A stretch of 24,961 nt of DNA from JAAYPI01 sp036734385 (GTDB lineage Bacteria > Bacteroidota > Bacteroidia > Bacteroidales > Paludibacteraceae): NCBI GenBank assembly GCA_036734385.1, contig DAIMYQ010000023.1, positions 1 through 24,961 on the forward strand, read 5' to 3'. The notes under the pieces were generated by a model. It was not told where the DNA came from. It made no database searches and saw only the letters and a list, made by a program, of their open reading frames with translations. The translations under genes were made by a program, and so were the position numbers. Numbering within the stretch: position 1 is the first letter of the stretch; each line of letters starts with the position of its first letter. This document shows, one piece after another, positions 7,184-17,190 of this stretch.

Positions 7184-7216
7184 TTTGAAAGGCATTTTAA
7201 TAAAACATCTTTCAAA
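7184..7216. promoter_or_regulatory. Inverted repeat just before gltB, candidate operator
   Basis: TTTGAAAG (7184-7191), 17 nt, CTTTCAAA (7209-7216); the arms extend one more base pair outward (TTTTGAAAG with CTTTCAAAA). Octamers and spacing are identical to the element upstream of the porin-glnK-amtB unit. It ends 17 bp before the gltB start codon, where a bound repressor could block transcription; alternatively, as RNA it would form a hairpin next to the ribosome-binding region. Confidence 0.45.
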
Positions 7217-7233
7217 AACAAAAAAAAATTTTT

Positions 7234-10200
7234 ATGAATTCAAACCCATTACAAATTGATGAATACGAACAGCAGTCGCTGTATTCATTTAACAATGAGC
7301 ACGATGCTTGCGGTGTAGGTCTGGTATTAAACCTTTATGGCGAGAAATCGCACGAAATAGTAGAAAAAGGTTTACAAGTCCTAGAAAACATGGTTCACCG
7401 TGGAGCCGAAAGTGCGGACAACAAGACAGGTGATGGTGCGGGAATTTTAGTTCAAATTCCGCACGAGTTTATTTTACTACAAGGCATTCCCGTTCCTGCC
7501 AAAGGGAAATACGGTACAGGTCTTGTTTTTCTTCCAAAAGAAAAACATAAAGCAGAGTTGTGCCTCGACGTCATTAAAGAAAACGTCGAAAAAGAAGGTC
7601 TTAATTTATTGGCTATTCGTGATGTTCCAGTCAATAGCAATATTTTGGGAGAAATATCCGCATCCAACGAACCACAAATAAAGCAGATTTTTGTAACAGG
7701 AAGTTCCAACCAACAAGAATTGGAGTTGAAACTATATGTAGTTCGCAAAAAAATAGAAAAATCGATTTATCAATCGAATATAGCAAAAGAACGCAATTTT
7801 TATATTGTAAGTCTTTCGACCAAACAAATGGTTTATAAAGGGATGCTCACTTCGCTACAATTACGGGATTATTATCCCGATTTGTGCAACGAAAATTTCA
7901 CTAGCGGAATTTCCCTTGTACACTCACGTTTTAGCACAAACACCTTCCCTACTTGGGATTTGGCACAACCTTTTCGTATGTTGGGACATAACGGTGAGAT
8001 TAATACCATTCGTGGTAATCGACAATGGATGGAATCACGCGAAAGTGTTTTAAAATCAGCTCAATTGGGCAATTTACAAGATTTGTATCCAATTGTTCAA
8101 CCGGGCATGAGTGATAGTGCATCTTTGGATAATGTACTCGAATTTTTAGTAATGTCGGGCAAGAGTCTTCCTCATGCTATGGCAATGCTTGTTCCTGAAA
8201 GTTGGAATAAGAAAAATCCTATTTCCGACGATTTACGTGCTTTCTACGAATATCATAGTACTTTTATGGAACCGTGGGATGGACCTGCCACATTATTATT
8301 CAGCGATGGACGATATGCAGGTGGTATGCTCGACCGTAACGGCCTGCGTCCTGCTCGTTATCTAATAACACACGATAATTTGATGGTTATTGCATCTGAA
8401 ACGGGAACTATTGAATTTGAACCTGAACGTATCAAAGAAAAAGGACGTTTGAAGCCCGGTAAAATGCTCATGGTTGATACTGAACTTGGTCAAATTTATT
8501 ATGATAACGAACTAAAAGAAAATTTGGCAAAAGCCTTTCCTTATCGCGAATGGTTGAACAGAAATTGTATTAACTTGGATGATATTTCATCAGGAAGAAC
8601 AACCAAAAACGAATTGAATGACTATCAAAGACTGCTGCACACTTTCGGATATTCAAAAGAGGATGTAGAAAAACTAATTCTCCCTATGGCAACCGGAGGA
8701 GCAGAGCCTATTTCGTCAATGGGCAACGATGTTACATTATCTGTTTTTTCAGACAAACCTCAACGTTTGTTTAACTATTTTCGTCAACAGTTTGCACAGG
8801 TAACGAATCCCCCTATTGACCCGATTCGTGAAGAATTGGTAATGTCTTTAACGGGATATATTGGTTCTCTACACCAAAATTTATTAGAAGCAGCTCCTGA
8901 AATTTGTAAAATGGTAAAATTGAAAAGTCCCGTTCTTACAAATACGCAATTTGATATTTTAAGCAATTTACAATATAAAGGTTTCTCTACCATATCATTA
9001 CCCATGCTTTTTGATCCAAAAACAGGAGCAAAAGGTCTTGAAAAAGCCATTGATGAACTTTGTATTTCTGTAGAAAAAGCAGTAGACGATGGTAAAAATT
9101 ATATTGTCTTAAGCGACCGTGGTGTGGATGCTAACCATGCTCCAATTCCTTCATTATTAGCGGTTTCTGCCGTACATCTTTATCTTATTCAAAAAAGAAA
9201 AAGAATGCAAATAGACATTGTGGTTGAATCAGCTGAACCACGTGAGGTAATGCATTTTGCTTTATTATTTGGATTTGGAGCCAATGCTGTAAATCCATAT
9301 ATGATTTTTGCTCTTATTAACGATCGTATTAAATCGGGTGAGATTCAAATGGATTTGGAAACGGCAAAAAAGAACTATATTAAAGCCGTAAACAAGGGAC
9401 TTTTGAAAGTACTCTCCAAAATGGGCAATTCCACCTTGCGTAGTTATCGTGGTGCACATATTTTTGAGGCAATCGGTATTTCTTCCAAATTCTTGGATCG
9501 CTATTTCAAAGGCATTTCGTGTGCTATTGAAGGCATTGATATTGAGGATGTTGCTAATGAAGTACTCAAACCTCATACTGAATCATTCTTTCCTGAAGAA
9601 GGGGATGATATATCAACACTAAAAAATCTTGGACAATATGCTTATCGTCGCGATGGGGAAAATCATGCATGGAATCCCGAAACAATCGCTCGTTTGCAAA
9701 TTGCGACCAAAACGAATAGCTATGAAAAGTTTAAAGAATATACAAAAATAGTGGACGAAAAGCCTGCCCCTATCTTTATTCGAGACTTAATGGATTACAA
9801 ACGTAACCCTATTGATATTAGCGAAGTAGAACCTGTGGAAAACATTATGAAACGCTTTGTAACAGGTGCAATGTCATACGGTTCTATCAGTCGTGAAGCC
9901 CACGAAGCAATGGCAATGGCAATGAATAAAATCGGTGGTCGAAGCAACACCGGTGAAGGTGGCGAAGATTCTGAACGTTATAAAAAACGCGAAGACGGTT
10001 TGAGCACTCGTAGTGCCATCAAGCAAGTTGCTTCCGGACGTTTTGGTGTAACTGCCGAATATTTGGTAAATGCCGATGAAATACAAATTAAGATGGCACA
10101 AGGAGCTAAACCCGGCGAAGGTGGACAGCTTCCCGGACATAAAGTAGATAAAATAATTGCTAAAACACGTCATTCCATACCGGGAATTTCATTAATTTCG

Positions 10201-11763
10201 CCTCCGCCTCATCACGACATTTATTCAATTGAAGATTTAGCTCAACTTATCTTCGATTTGAAAAATGTAAATCCGAAAGCTGTTATCAGTGTAAAACTGG
10301 TATCGGAAACAGGAGTTGGAACTATTGCAGCAGGCGTGGCAAAGGCCAAAGCCGACTTGATTCTGATAAGTGGTGCAGAAGGTGGAACAGGTGCAAGTCC
10401 TTCAAGCTCTATCAAACATGCGGGACTTCCTGTGGAAATTGGTTTGGCTGAAACACAACAAACACTTGTATTGAATAACCTTAGAGGTCAAATTCGTTTA
10501 CAAACAGATGGTCAATTGAAAACAGGTCATGATATTGTTATTGCAGCCTTGTTAGGAGCTGAAGAATATGGCTTTGCCACCAGTGCTTTGATTACATTAG
10601 GATGTGTAATGATGCGTAAATGCCACTTGAATACCTGTCCTGTTGGTGTTGCTACACAAGATGAAATTCTGCGTAAACATTTCGTTGGCAGATACGAGTA
10701 CTTAGTAAACTTCTTTAACTTTTTAGCACAAGACGTTCGTGAACACTTGGCTCAAATGGGTTATCGGAGTATGGATGAAATAATTGGACATTCAGAATTA
10801 CTCGTACGCAAGGACATCAAAGGTAATTCTAAAATAAGTAAAGTTGATTTATCAAGAATCATGTTTGTTCCTTCTGTTGGTAAAAATACAGGACTTCGTC
10901 AAATAAAAAAGCAAGACCACAAGTTGGAAAATGTGCTTGATCGCGAATTGATAAAAAAATCACTTCCATCTCTTGACTTACGTATGCCGGTTGAAATTAA
11001 AAGTAGAATTAAAAATACCGACAGAACGGTAGGAGCAATGTTATCGGGAGAGATAGCAAAGCGTTATGGAGAAGAAGGTTTGCCAAAAGATACAATCAAG
11101 GCTTATTTTAAAGGTTCTGCAGGACAAAGTTTCGGGGCTTTCCTAAGCAAAGGAGTTTATTTTCAATTGGAAGGAGAATCGAACGATTATCTTGGAAAAG
11201 GTCTTTCAGGCGGTAAAATTGTTGTTATTGCTCCAAAAGGCAGTACATTTGAACCGGAAAAAAACATTATCGCAGGAAATACCATTCTGTATGGAGCTAC
11301 TTCCGGTGAAGTATATATCAATGGTGTAGTAGGCGAACGTTTCTGTGTACGTAACTCGGGAGCCATCGCTGTTGTAGAAGGTGCGGGCGACCATTGTTGC
11401 GAATACATGACAGGAGGACGCACAGTAGTTCTAGGAAAAACAGGACGAAACTTTGCTGCCGGTATGAGTGGTGGTGTGGCTTATGTTCTCGACGAATCCG
11501 GCGATTTCGATTATTATTGTAACATGGAAATGGTCGAACTTTCGTTGATTGAAGATAGCATGGATAACAAAGAATTATACGGATTAATCTCTGATCACTA
11601 TAAATATACCAATAGTGCTCTTGCAAAACGTATTCTCGACAATTGGAAAGATTATGTGGATAAATTCATTAAAGTCGTTCCAATTGAATACAAAAAAGTA
11701 TTGCAAGAAGAAAAAATGGAAGCAATTAATAAAAAAATTGCACAAGTAGAAAGAGATTATTAA
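7234..11763 (+). CDS. gltB: Glutamate synthase, large (alpha) subunit
   Basis: Cytoplasmic enzyme subunit that takes the amide nitrogen of glutamine and transfers it to 2-oxoglutarate, giving two glutamates; works with GltD. At 1509 aa it has the full GltB length. A short propeptide precedes Cys26 in HDACGVG, the N-terminal nucleophile exposed after cleavage. The class II amidotransferase domain spans roughly 26-430 (GHNGEINTIRGN), then the central domain, then the FMN synthase domain (about 830-1200) with MAQGAKPGEGGQLPG and the 3Fe-4S cysteines 1124, 1130 and 1135 in GCVMMRKCHLNTCPVG. The C-terminal glycine-rich GXGXG beta-helix domain follows (about 1270-1450). gltD begins 27 bp downstream. 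No good Shine-Dalgarno is seen; the start is preceded by an A-run, common in Bacteroidetes. Confidence 0.98.
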   Translation: MNSNPLQIDEYEQQSLYSFNNEHDACGVGLVLNLYGEKSHEIVEKGLQVLENMVHRGAESADNKTGDGAGILVQIPHEFILLQGIPVPAKGKYGTGLVFLPKEKHKAELCLDVIKENVEKEGLNLLAIRDVPVNSNILGEISASNEPQIKQIFVTGSSNQQELELKLYVVRKKIEKSIYQSNIAKERNFYIVSLSTKQMVYKGMLTSLQLRDYYPDLCNENFTSGISLVHSRFSTNTFPTWDLAQPFRMLGHNGEINTIRGNRQWMESRESVLKSAQLGNLQDLYPIVQPGMSDSASLDNVLEFLVMSGKSLPHAMAMLVPESWNKKNPISDDLRAFYEYHSTFMEPWDGPATLLFSDGRYAGGMLDRNGLRPARYLITHDNLMVIASETGTIEFEPERIKEKGRLKPGKMLMVDTELGQIYYDNELKENLAKAFPYREWLNRNCINLDDISSGRTTKNELNDYQRLLHTFGYSKEDVEKLILPMATGGAEPISSMGNDVTLSVFSDKPQRLFNYFRQQFAQVTNPPIDPIREELVMSLTGYIGSLHQNLLEAAPEICKMVKLKSPVLTNTQFDILSNLQYKGFSTISLPMLFDPKTGAKGLEKAIDELCISVEKAVDDGKNYIVLSDRGVDANHAPIPSLLAVSAVHLYLIQKRKRMQIDIVVESAEPREVMHFALLFGFGANAVNPYMIFALINDRIKSGEIQMDLETAKKNYIKAVNKGLLKVLSKMGNSTLRSYRGAHIFEAIGISSKFLDRYFKGISCAIEGIDIEDVANEVLKPHTESFFPEEGDDISTLKNLGQYAYRRDGENHAWNPETIARLQIATKTNSYEKFKEYTKIVDEKPAPIFIRDLMDYKRNPIDISEVEPVENIMKRFVTGAMSYGSISREAHEAMAMAMNKIGGRSNTGEGGEDSERYKKREDGLSTRSAIKQVASGRFGVTAEYLVNADEIQIKMAQGAKPGEGGQLPGHKVDKIIAKTRHSIPGISLISPPPHHDIYSIEDLAQLIFDLKNVNPKAVISVKLVSETGVGTIAAGVAKAKADLILISGAEGGTGASPSSSIKHAGLPVEIGLAETQQTLVLNNLRGQIRLQTDGQLKTGHDIVIAALLGAEEYGFATSALITLGCVMMRKCHLNTCPVGVATQDEILRKHFVGRYEYLVNFFNFLAQDVREHLAQMGYRSMDEIIGHSELLVRKDIKGNSKISKVDLSRIMFVPSVGKNTGLRQIKKQDHKLENVLDRELIKKSLPSLDLRMPVEIKSRIKNTDRTVGAMLSGEIAKRYGEEGLPKDTIKAYFKGSAGQSFGAFLSKGVYFQLEGESNDYLGKGLSGGKIVVIAPKGSTFEPEKNIIAGNTILYGATSGEVYINGVVGERFCVRNSGAIAVVEGAGDHCCEYMTGGRTVVLGKTGRNFAAGMSGGVAYVLDESGDFDYYCNMEMVELSLIEDSMDNKELYGLISDHYKYTNSALAKRILDNWKDYVDKFIKVVPIEYKKVLQEEKMEAINKKIAQVERDY

Positions 11764-11790
11764 TATCGATTCAATTAAGACTATATTACA

Positions 11791-13206
11791 ATGGGAAATC
11801 CAAAAGCATTTATAACAACCCCCCGCAAAGAAGCGGGTTACCGACCCATAAACGAACGCATTTCCGACTTTGGGGAAGTAGAACAAACCTTAAATCGTGA
11901 AGACCGCAAACTACAGGCTTCGCGTTGTATGGATTGTGGCATTCCTTTTTGCCACTGGTCTTGTCCGCTAGGCAATAAAATGCCCGAATGGCAGGATTTA
12001 GTTTACAAGGGAAAATGGCAAGAAGCCATTGATTTGTTGCATGAAACAAATAACTTTCCTGATTTTACAGGAAGGATTTGTCCTGCACTATGTGAAAAAT
12101 CGTGCGTATTGGCATTGCAAGAATCCGCTGTAACCATTCGTGAAAACGAATGTGCAGTCACTGAAGTAGGTTTCAATGAAGGACTTATCAAAGCACATGC
12201 ACCTAAAACACGTACAGGTAAAAAAATAGCGGTTATTGGTTCAGGTCCTGCAGGAATGGCTGCGGCTCAACAATTAAACCGTAAAGGTCATAGCGTCACC
12301 CTATTCGAAAAAGAAAATGGATTGGGAGGTTTACTCCGTTACGGAATTCCAAATTTTAAATTGAATAAATACGTTATCGACCGTCGATTGGCTCAATTGG
12401 AAGAAGAAGGCATTATTTTTAAGCCGAATACTGAAGTAGGAAAAGATATTTCGGGTAAAGAAATCATGAAAAAATTCGACGCTGTTTGTCTTGCCATCGG
12501 TGCGGGACATCCGCGTGATATCAATCCTGAAGGTCGAAATTTGAAAGGAATCCATTTTGCGTTGGAATTCTTAAGTCAACAAAATCAGTTGATCATGGGA
12601 GAAGCGGTTCCATCAGAAAGAATCATCAATGCAAAAGACAAACATGTATTGGTTATTGGTGGTGGAGATACAGGTTCCGACTGTGTAGGAACTTCTATTC
12701 GTCAGGGGGCTGTAAAAGTAACTCAAATTGAAATTTTACCTCAACCGCCGGCAGGTAAGAATCCTGCAACACCTTGGCCATACTATCCTAACATTTTGAA
12801 AACATCTACCTCTCACGAAGAAGGTTGTGACCGTAAATGGTGTTTGAATACGAAAAAATTTATCGGCGAAAAAGGAAAAGTCACAGAAGTATTAGTAGAA
12901 GAAGTAGCTTGGGAAAAAGATGAAACAGGACGTTTCACTATGAAACCAACAGGAAAAACAGAAACTATTAAGGCCGACCTGGTTTTCTTGGCATTAGGCT
13001 TTGTTCATCCTGTCCACGAAGGTTTATTAACAGAACTGGGCGTTACTTTCGATGGTCGTGGCAACGTGGCAATTGATGCTAATAACAAAAGCAATGTAGC
13101 TAAAGTTTTTGCGGCGGGTGATGCTTCTATGGGAGCAAGTCTTGTTGTGCGTGCCATCGCTTCGGGTCGTAAAGTAGCCGAAGATATTCATAAATCATTA
13201 ATTTAA
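11791..13206 (+). CDS. gltD: Glutamate synthase, small (beta) subunit, NAD(P)H-dependent
   Basis: Supplies electrons from NAD(P)H through FAD and iron-sulfur clusters to GltB. The 471-aa protein has the usual order. First comes an N-terminal cluster domain with cysteines 46, 49, 54 and 58 and then 97, 101 and 105 (CPALCEKSC). Next is the FAD-binding motif GSGPAG (150-155), followed by the second dinucleotide site GGGDTG (290-295) for NAD(P)H, and a C-terminal FAD segment FAAGDASMGASLVVRAIASGR. It follows gltB by 27 bp and ends 6 bp before asnB, so the three are surely co-transcribed. Similar domains occur in other oxidoreductases (NADP-dependent ferredoxin reductases, PreT), but adjacency to gltB settles the assignment. 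Confidence 0.97.
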   Translation: MGNPKAFITTPRKEAGYRPINERISDFGEVEQTLNREDRKLQASRCMDCGIPFCHWSCPLGNKMPEWQDLVYKGKWQEAIDLLHETNNFPDFTGRICPALCEKSCVLALQESAVTIRENECAVTEVGFNEGLIKAHAPKTRTGKKIAVIGSGPAGMAAAQQLNRKGHSVTLFEKENGLGGLLRYGIPNFKLNKYVIDRRLAQLEEEGIIFKPNTEVGKDISGKEIMKKFDAVCLAIGAGHPRDINPEGRNLKGIHFALEFLSQQNQLIMGEAVPSERIINAKDKHVLVIGGGDTGSDCVGTSIRQGAVKVTQIEILPQPPAGKNPATPWPYYPNILKTSTSHEEGCDRKWCLNTKKFIGEKGKVTEVLVEEVAWEKDETGRFTMKPTGKTETIKADLVFLALGFVHPVHEGLLTELGVTFDGRGNVAIDANNKSNVAKVFAAGDASMGASLVVRAIASGRKVAEDIHKSLI

Positions 13207-13212
13207 TTTGCT

Positions 13213-14880
13213 ATGTGTGGAATAGTATGTGCATTTGATTTAAAACAGTCGGTCCAGGAATTGAGACCACAAATATTACAAATGTCAAAAAAAATCCGTC
13301 ATCGCGGACCTGATTGGTCGGGTATTTTTTGCAACAATAAGGCAATTTTGGCACACGAAAGGCTGTCTATTGTTGACCCTGAATCAGGCAAACAACCCCT
13401 ATTTAGCAAAGATGGCAAGCTCGTTTTAGCTGTAAATGGTGAAATATATAATCATCAAGAAATACGTGACCATTTTGAGGGTAAATATGAGTTTCTCACA
13501 AAATCGGACTGTGAAGTAATCTTAGCACTATATCGTGAAAAAGGTCCAAATTTTTTGGAAGATTTAAGCGGTATTTTTGCCTTTGCTCTGTATGATATAG
13601 AAAAAGATATTTACTTAATTGGTCGTGATCACATAGGAATTATTCCCCTATACCAAGGTTGGGATAAAAATGGGACTTACTATGTTGCCTCCGAACTAAA
13701 AGCACTGGAAGGTCAATGTTCAAAAATAGAAGAATTTTTACCAGGTCAATACTATTACAGTCCCGATGGAAAACCGACTCAATGGTACATACGTGACTGG
13801 ATGAATTTTGATGGTGTGAAAAATAATGAAAGTAGCATTGATGTACTTCGTCAGGCTCTGGAAGATGCTGTTGAACGGCAGCTAATGAGTGATGTCCCCT
13901 ATGGCGTATTACTTTCAGGCGGATTGGATTCTTCTATCATTTCAGCTATAGCAAAAAAACATGCTGCTACACGTATCGAATCCGGCAATACCAAAGATGC
14001 TTGGTGGCCTCAATTACACTCCTTTGCAGTAGGATTGGATGGCTCTCCGGACTTAATTGCAGCTCGCAAGGTAGCCGAACATATCGGAACGATTCATCAC
14101 GAAATTCATTTTACCGTACAAGAAGGATTAGATGCTATTCGTGACGTCATTTATCATATCGAAACATACGACGTAACGACCATTCGTGCGAGTACCCCGA
14201 TGTATTTGTTGGCACGTGTCATCAAATCCATGGGTGTAAAAATGGTATTATCAGGTGAAGGTGCTGATGAAATTTTCGGTGGATACCTTTATTTCCATAA
14301 AGCTCCTAATGCAGAAGAATTCCACAAAGAAACGGTTCGGAAAATCGAGAAATTACACTTGTACGACTGCCTACGTGCTAATAAATCATTAGCAGCTTGG
14401 GGAGTTGAAGGTCGTGTACCTTTTCTGGACAAGGAATTTATGGACATCGCTATGCGTTTGAATCCGAAAGATAAAATGGCAGGCAACGGAAAAATAGAAA
14501 AGCACATTCTACGCAAAGCTTTCGAAGATTATTTGCCCGAAAGTGTAGTTTGGAGACAAAAAGAACAATTTTCTGATGGCGTGGGTTATAGTTGGATTGA
14601 TACGCTTCGTCAAATTGCCAACGATAGTGTTACTGACGAGCAAATGTCGAATGTAGGCTCTCGTTTTCCTATTCAACCTCCAATGAATAAAGAAGAGTAC
14701 TATTATCGTTGTATTTATCACGAATTATTTCCTTCTGATTCAGCAGCTATGTGTGTTCCCTCTGTGCCATCAGTGGCTTGTAGTACACCTATTGCGTTGG
14801 AATGGGATGAAGCTTTCAAAAAGATGGTTGATCCTTCCGGACGAGCAGTAAAAAATGTCCACGAACAAGGATATAAATAA
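13213..14880 (+). CDS. asnB: Asparagine synthase B (glutamine-hydrolysing)
   Basis: Converts aspartate, glutamine and ATP to asparagine, glutamate, AMP and PPi in the cytoplasm. Met removal exposes the nucleophile Cys2 (MCGIVCAFD), the start of the class II amidotransferase domain (about 2-190, with RHRGPDWSG and VNGEIYNH). The synthetase domain has the PP-loop SGGLDSS (235-241) and the GEGADEIFGGYLYF segment. The 555-aa length matches E. coli AsnB. It begins 6 bp after gltD and uses the same nitrogen donor, glutamine, returning glutamate; placing it in the glutamate synthase operon links amide synthesis to nitrogen supply. It opposes the asparaginase encoded at the left edge. Confidence 0.97.
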   Translation: MCGIVCAFDLKQSVQELRPQILQMSKKIRHRGPDWSGIFCNNKAILAHERLSIVDPESGKQPLFSKDGKLVLAVNGEIYNHQEIRDHFEGKYEFLTKSDCEVILALYREKGPNFLEDLSGIFAFALYDIEKDIYLIGRDHIGIIPLYQGWDKNGTYYVASELKALEGQCSKIEEFLPGQYYYSPDGKPTQWYIRDWMNFDGVKNNESSIDVLRQALEDAVERQLMSDVPYGVLLSGGLDSSIISAIAKKHAATRIESGNTKDAWWPQLHSFAVGLDGSPDLIAARKVAEHIGTIHHEIHFTVQEGLDAIRDVIYHIETYDVTTIRASTPMYLLARVIKSMGVKMVLSGEGADEIFGGYLYFHKAPNAEEFHKETVRKIEKLHLYDCLRANKSLAAWGVEGRVPFLDKEFMDIAMRLNPKDKMAGNGKIEKHILRKAFEDYLPESVVWRQKEQFSDGVGYSWIDTLRQIANDSVTDEQMSNVGSRFPIQPPMNKEEYYYRCIYHELFPSDSAAMCVPSVPSVACSTPIALEWDEAFKKMVDPSGRAVKNVHEQGYK

Positions 14881-14905
14881 TAACTATTACCTAACAAAGG
14901 AAAAT

Positions 14906-15751
14906 ATGAGATTTACTAAAATGCATGGAACCGGTAACGATTATGTTTATGTCAATGGTTTTGAAGAAACTATCGGCAACTTATCGGAGGTCGCCATACA
15001 AATCAGTGATAGACATAAAGGCATTGGTTCCGACGGATTAGTGGTTATATTGCCTTCGGAAACCTGCGATTTCAGAATGCGGATGTTCAATGCAGACGGT
15101 TCTGAGTCGGAAATGTGTGGAAATGCTTCCCGTTGTATCGGTAAATATGTTTACGACAAAGGATTGACAAATAAGACTACAATTACGCTTGAAACACTTG
15201 CCGGCATCAAATTACTGAATTTAATTGTAGGTGCCGATAATAAAGTGGAAACCGTTACAGTAGATATGGGCGAACCGATTTTGGAAGGCTTAAATATCCC
15301 GACTGTTTTTGATGAACCCTTGGTAATTGATAAGTCTGTGGATTTTGGAAACGGTATCAATTATAATATTACTTGCGTGTCGATGGGAAATCCACATACA
15401 GTGATTTTTACTACGAAAATTGAGAAAATCGATTTGCAGAAAGTAGGTCCTTTCATCGAGAATGCCTCAATATTTCCACGCCGTACCAATACCGAATTTA
15501 TTGAACTTGTGTCGAAAAATTACATCAAAATGCGAGTTTGGGAACGTGGCTCAGGTGAAACAATGGCCTGTGGAACAGGGGCTTGTGCCTCCGTTGTAGC
15601 CGGAGTACTTAATGGATATATTGCCCGTAAAACAACAGTTGAACTACTTGGCGGAACTCTTACTATTGAATGGAAGGAAGAAGATAACCATGTATATCTA
15701 ACCGGCAATGCAATTACTGTTTTCGAAGGGAAGATTGATTTATTAATTTAA
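14906..15751 (+). CDS. dapF: Diaminopimelate epimerase
   Basis: Interconverts LL- and meso-diaminopimelate, the last step before lysine and a direct precursor of peptidoglycan. The two catalytic cysteines are present: Cys71 in EMCGNASRC and Cys222 in ACGTGACAS, with the N-terminal FTKMHGTGNDYV signature. I chose the ATG at 14906 (281 aa) because the protein then starts MRFTKMHG as in the family and AAAGGA lies just upstream. An in-frame ATG at 14855 would add 17 unrelated residues and overlap asnB. The gene is 25 bp after asnB and 12 bp before dapL, which makes its LL-substrate, so it belongs to the same operon. Confidence 0.96.
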   Translation: MRFTKMHGTGNDYVYVNGFEETIGNLSEVAIQISDRHKGIGSDGLVVILPSETCDFRMRMFNADGSESEMCGNASRCIGKYVYDKGLTNKTTITLETLAGIKLLNLIVGADNKVETVTVDMGEPILEGLNIPTVFDEPLVIDKSVDFGNGINYNITCVSMGNPHTVIFTTKIEKIDLQKVGPFIENASIFPRRTNTEFIELVSKNYIKMRVWERGSGETMACGTGACASVVAGVLNGYIARKTTVELLGGTLTIEWKEEDNHVYLTGNAITVFEGKIDLLI

Positions 15752-15763
15752 AAATTTTTATTA

Positions 15764-16987
15764 ATGGTTTATATAAACGAAAATTTCATAAAAATACCCG
15801 CAACCTATCTTTTTTCTGAAATAGCAAAACGTATCACACAGCATAAAGCTGAAAATCCTGATGCAAATGTGATTCGTATGGGTATAGGTGATGTTACACT
15901 CCCCTTACCTGATGCGTGTGTTAATGCTATGGTGCAAGCCGCCGAAGAACAACGACACAGTGAGACTTTTCGAGGATATGGTCCCGAACAAGGATACGAT
16001 TTTTTGCGTAATGCTATTGTAAGCAATGACTTTAAAGCACGAGGAATTGAGATTCAACCGGACGAAATATTTGTGAGCGATGGTGCTAAAAGTGACACAG
16101 GAAATATTGGTGATATTTTAGGTATTCAAAACCGAGTAGCTATAACCGACCCGAGCTATCCAGTATACGTCGATACCAATGCCATGGCAGGTCGCGTGGG
16201 AGAACCTTGTACCAATGGTCAATGGTCAAATTTGATATATTTACCTTGTAACGAGTCTAACAATTTCACCCCTGAACTACCGAAAGAAAAGGTGGACATC
16301 ATTTATTTGTGTTACCCCAACAATCCAACTGGAACAACACTAACGACAGAACAATTGACAGTTTGGGTGAATTATGCACTAAAGAATCAGAGCATTATCT
16401 TGTTTGATGCTGCTTATGAAGCTTATATCAGCGAAAAAAACGTTCCTCATAGCATTTACGAAATAGCAGGAGCAAAAGAAGTTGCTATTGAATTTCGCAG
16501 TTACTCGAAAACAGCAGGCTTCACCGGTACACGTTGTGGTTATACCGTAGTACCTAAAACCTTAATGGCATTTTCAGAAAACGGCGACAAAATAAGCCTG
16601 AATAAACTTTGGCTCAGGCGCCAATGTACCAAGTTCAATGGCACATCGTATGCGGTACAACGGGCAGCGGAAGCTACTTATAGTCCTGAAGGGAAAAAAC
16701 AAGTACGTGCCCTTGTTGATTACTATATGGAAAACGCACGTATCATTCGTGAAGGATTACAATCTATAGGCTTAACGGTTTTTGGTGGTGTAAATGCACC
16801 GTACATTTGGGCTCAAACGCCTTCTAAAATGGGTAGTTGGGAATATTTCGATTACCTTTTGAAAGAAAAAAACATTGTATGTACACCAGGTGTAGGTTTT
16901 GGACCGGCAGGTGAAGGTTACGTTCGTTTTTCCGCCTTTGGCAACAAAGAACAAATCATTGCTGCCATGAAAAGAATAAAAGGGTAA
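15764..16987 (+). CDS. dapL: LL-diaminopimelate aminotransferase
   Basis: PLP enzyme that turns tetrahydrodipicolinate directly into LL-diaminopimelate with glutamate as amino donor, bypassing the acylated DapD/C/E steps. The 407-aa protein has the fold-type I aminotransferase layout: NVIRMGIGDVTLPLP near the N-terminus, CYPNNPTGT, and SYSKTAGFTGTRCGY with Lys249 as the PLP Schiff-base lysine. These are the hallmarks of the DapL family, known from plants, Chlamydia and Bacteroidetes. Its position 12 bp after dapF and at the end of the glutamate synthase operon fits its need for glutamate. A strong terminator follows 20 bp downstream. Confidence 0.95.
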   Translation: MVYINENFIKIPATYLFSEIAKRITQHKAENPDANVIRMGIGDVTLPLPDACVNAMVQAAEEQRHSETFRGYGPEQGYDFLRNAIVSNDFKARGIEIQPDEIFVSDGAKSDTGNIGDILGIQNRVAITDPSYPVYVDTNAMAGRVGEPCTNGQWSNLIYLPCNESNNFTPELPKEKVDIIYLCYPNNPTGTTLTTEQLTVWVNYALKNQSIILFDAAYEAYISEKNVPHSIYEIAGAKEVAIEFRSYSKTAGFTGTRCGYTVVPKTLMAFSENGDKISLNKLWLRRQCTKFNGTSYAVQRAAEATYSPEGKKQVRALVDYYMENARIIREGLQSIGLTVFGGVNAPYIWAQTPSKMGSWEYFDYLLKEKNIVCTPGVGFGPAGEGYVRFSAFGNKEQIIAAMKRIKG

Positions 16988-17006
16988 AAACAACAAATAG
17001 AATAAT

Positions 17007-17051
17007 AAATAGTAAGCCCTCTCGTTTTATACGAGAGGGCTTACTATTTTT
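17007..17051 (+). terminator. Strong terminator after dapL
   Basis: A perfect 17-bp stem, AATAGTAAGCCCTCTCG (17008-17024) with its complement at 17032-17048, plus one outer A-T pair (17007/17049), a seven-base loop and a short T-run (17047-17051). It ends the gltB-gltD-asnB-dapF-dapL operon. Since ldh converges from the other side, it may also stop minus-strand transcripts, although the U-run on that strand is poor. The rest of the gap to ldh (17052-17190) holds nothing I can assign. Confidence 0.93.
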
Positions 17052-17190
17052 AAAAAGGTATTCTTATTGACAGAAATCTATCAATACTCCTTTAGTTTAT
17101 TCGAATAAGTATCACCAAAATGTATAATACTTTACCCAATATAACAACCCTCTTTTACATTGCCATTCATCTGAAATATTGAAAATAAAA

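Noticed and set aside
9265..9576. Long open frames on the strand opposite gltB (also near 7452, 8784, 9874 and 11187)
   Set aside because: They lie fully inside a conserved 1509-codon gene, resemble no family, and are expected shadows.
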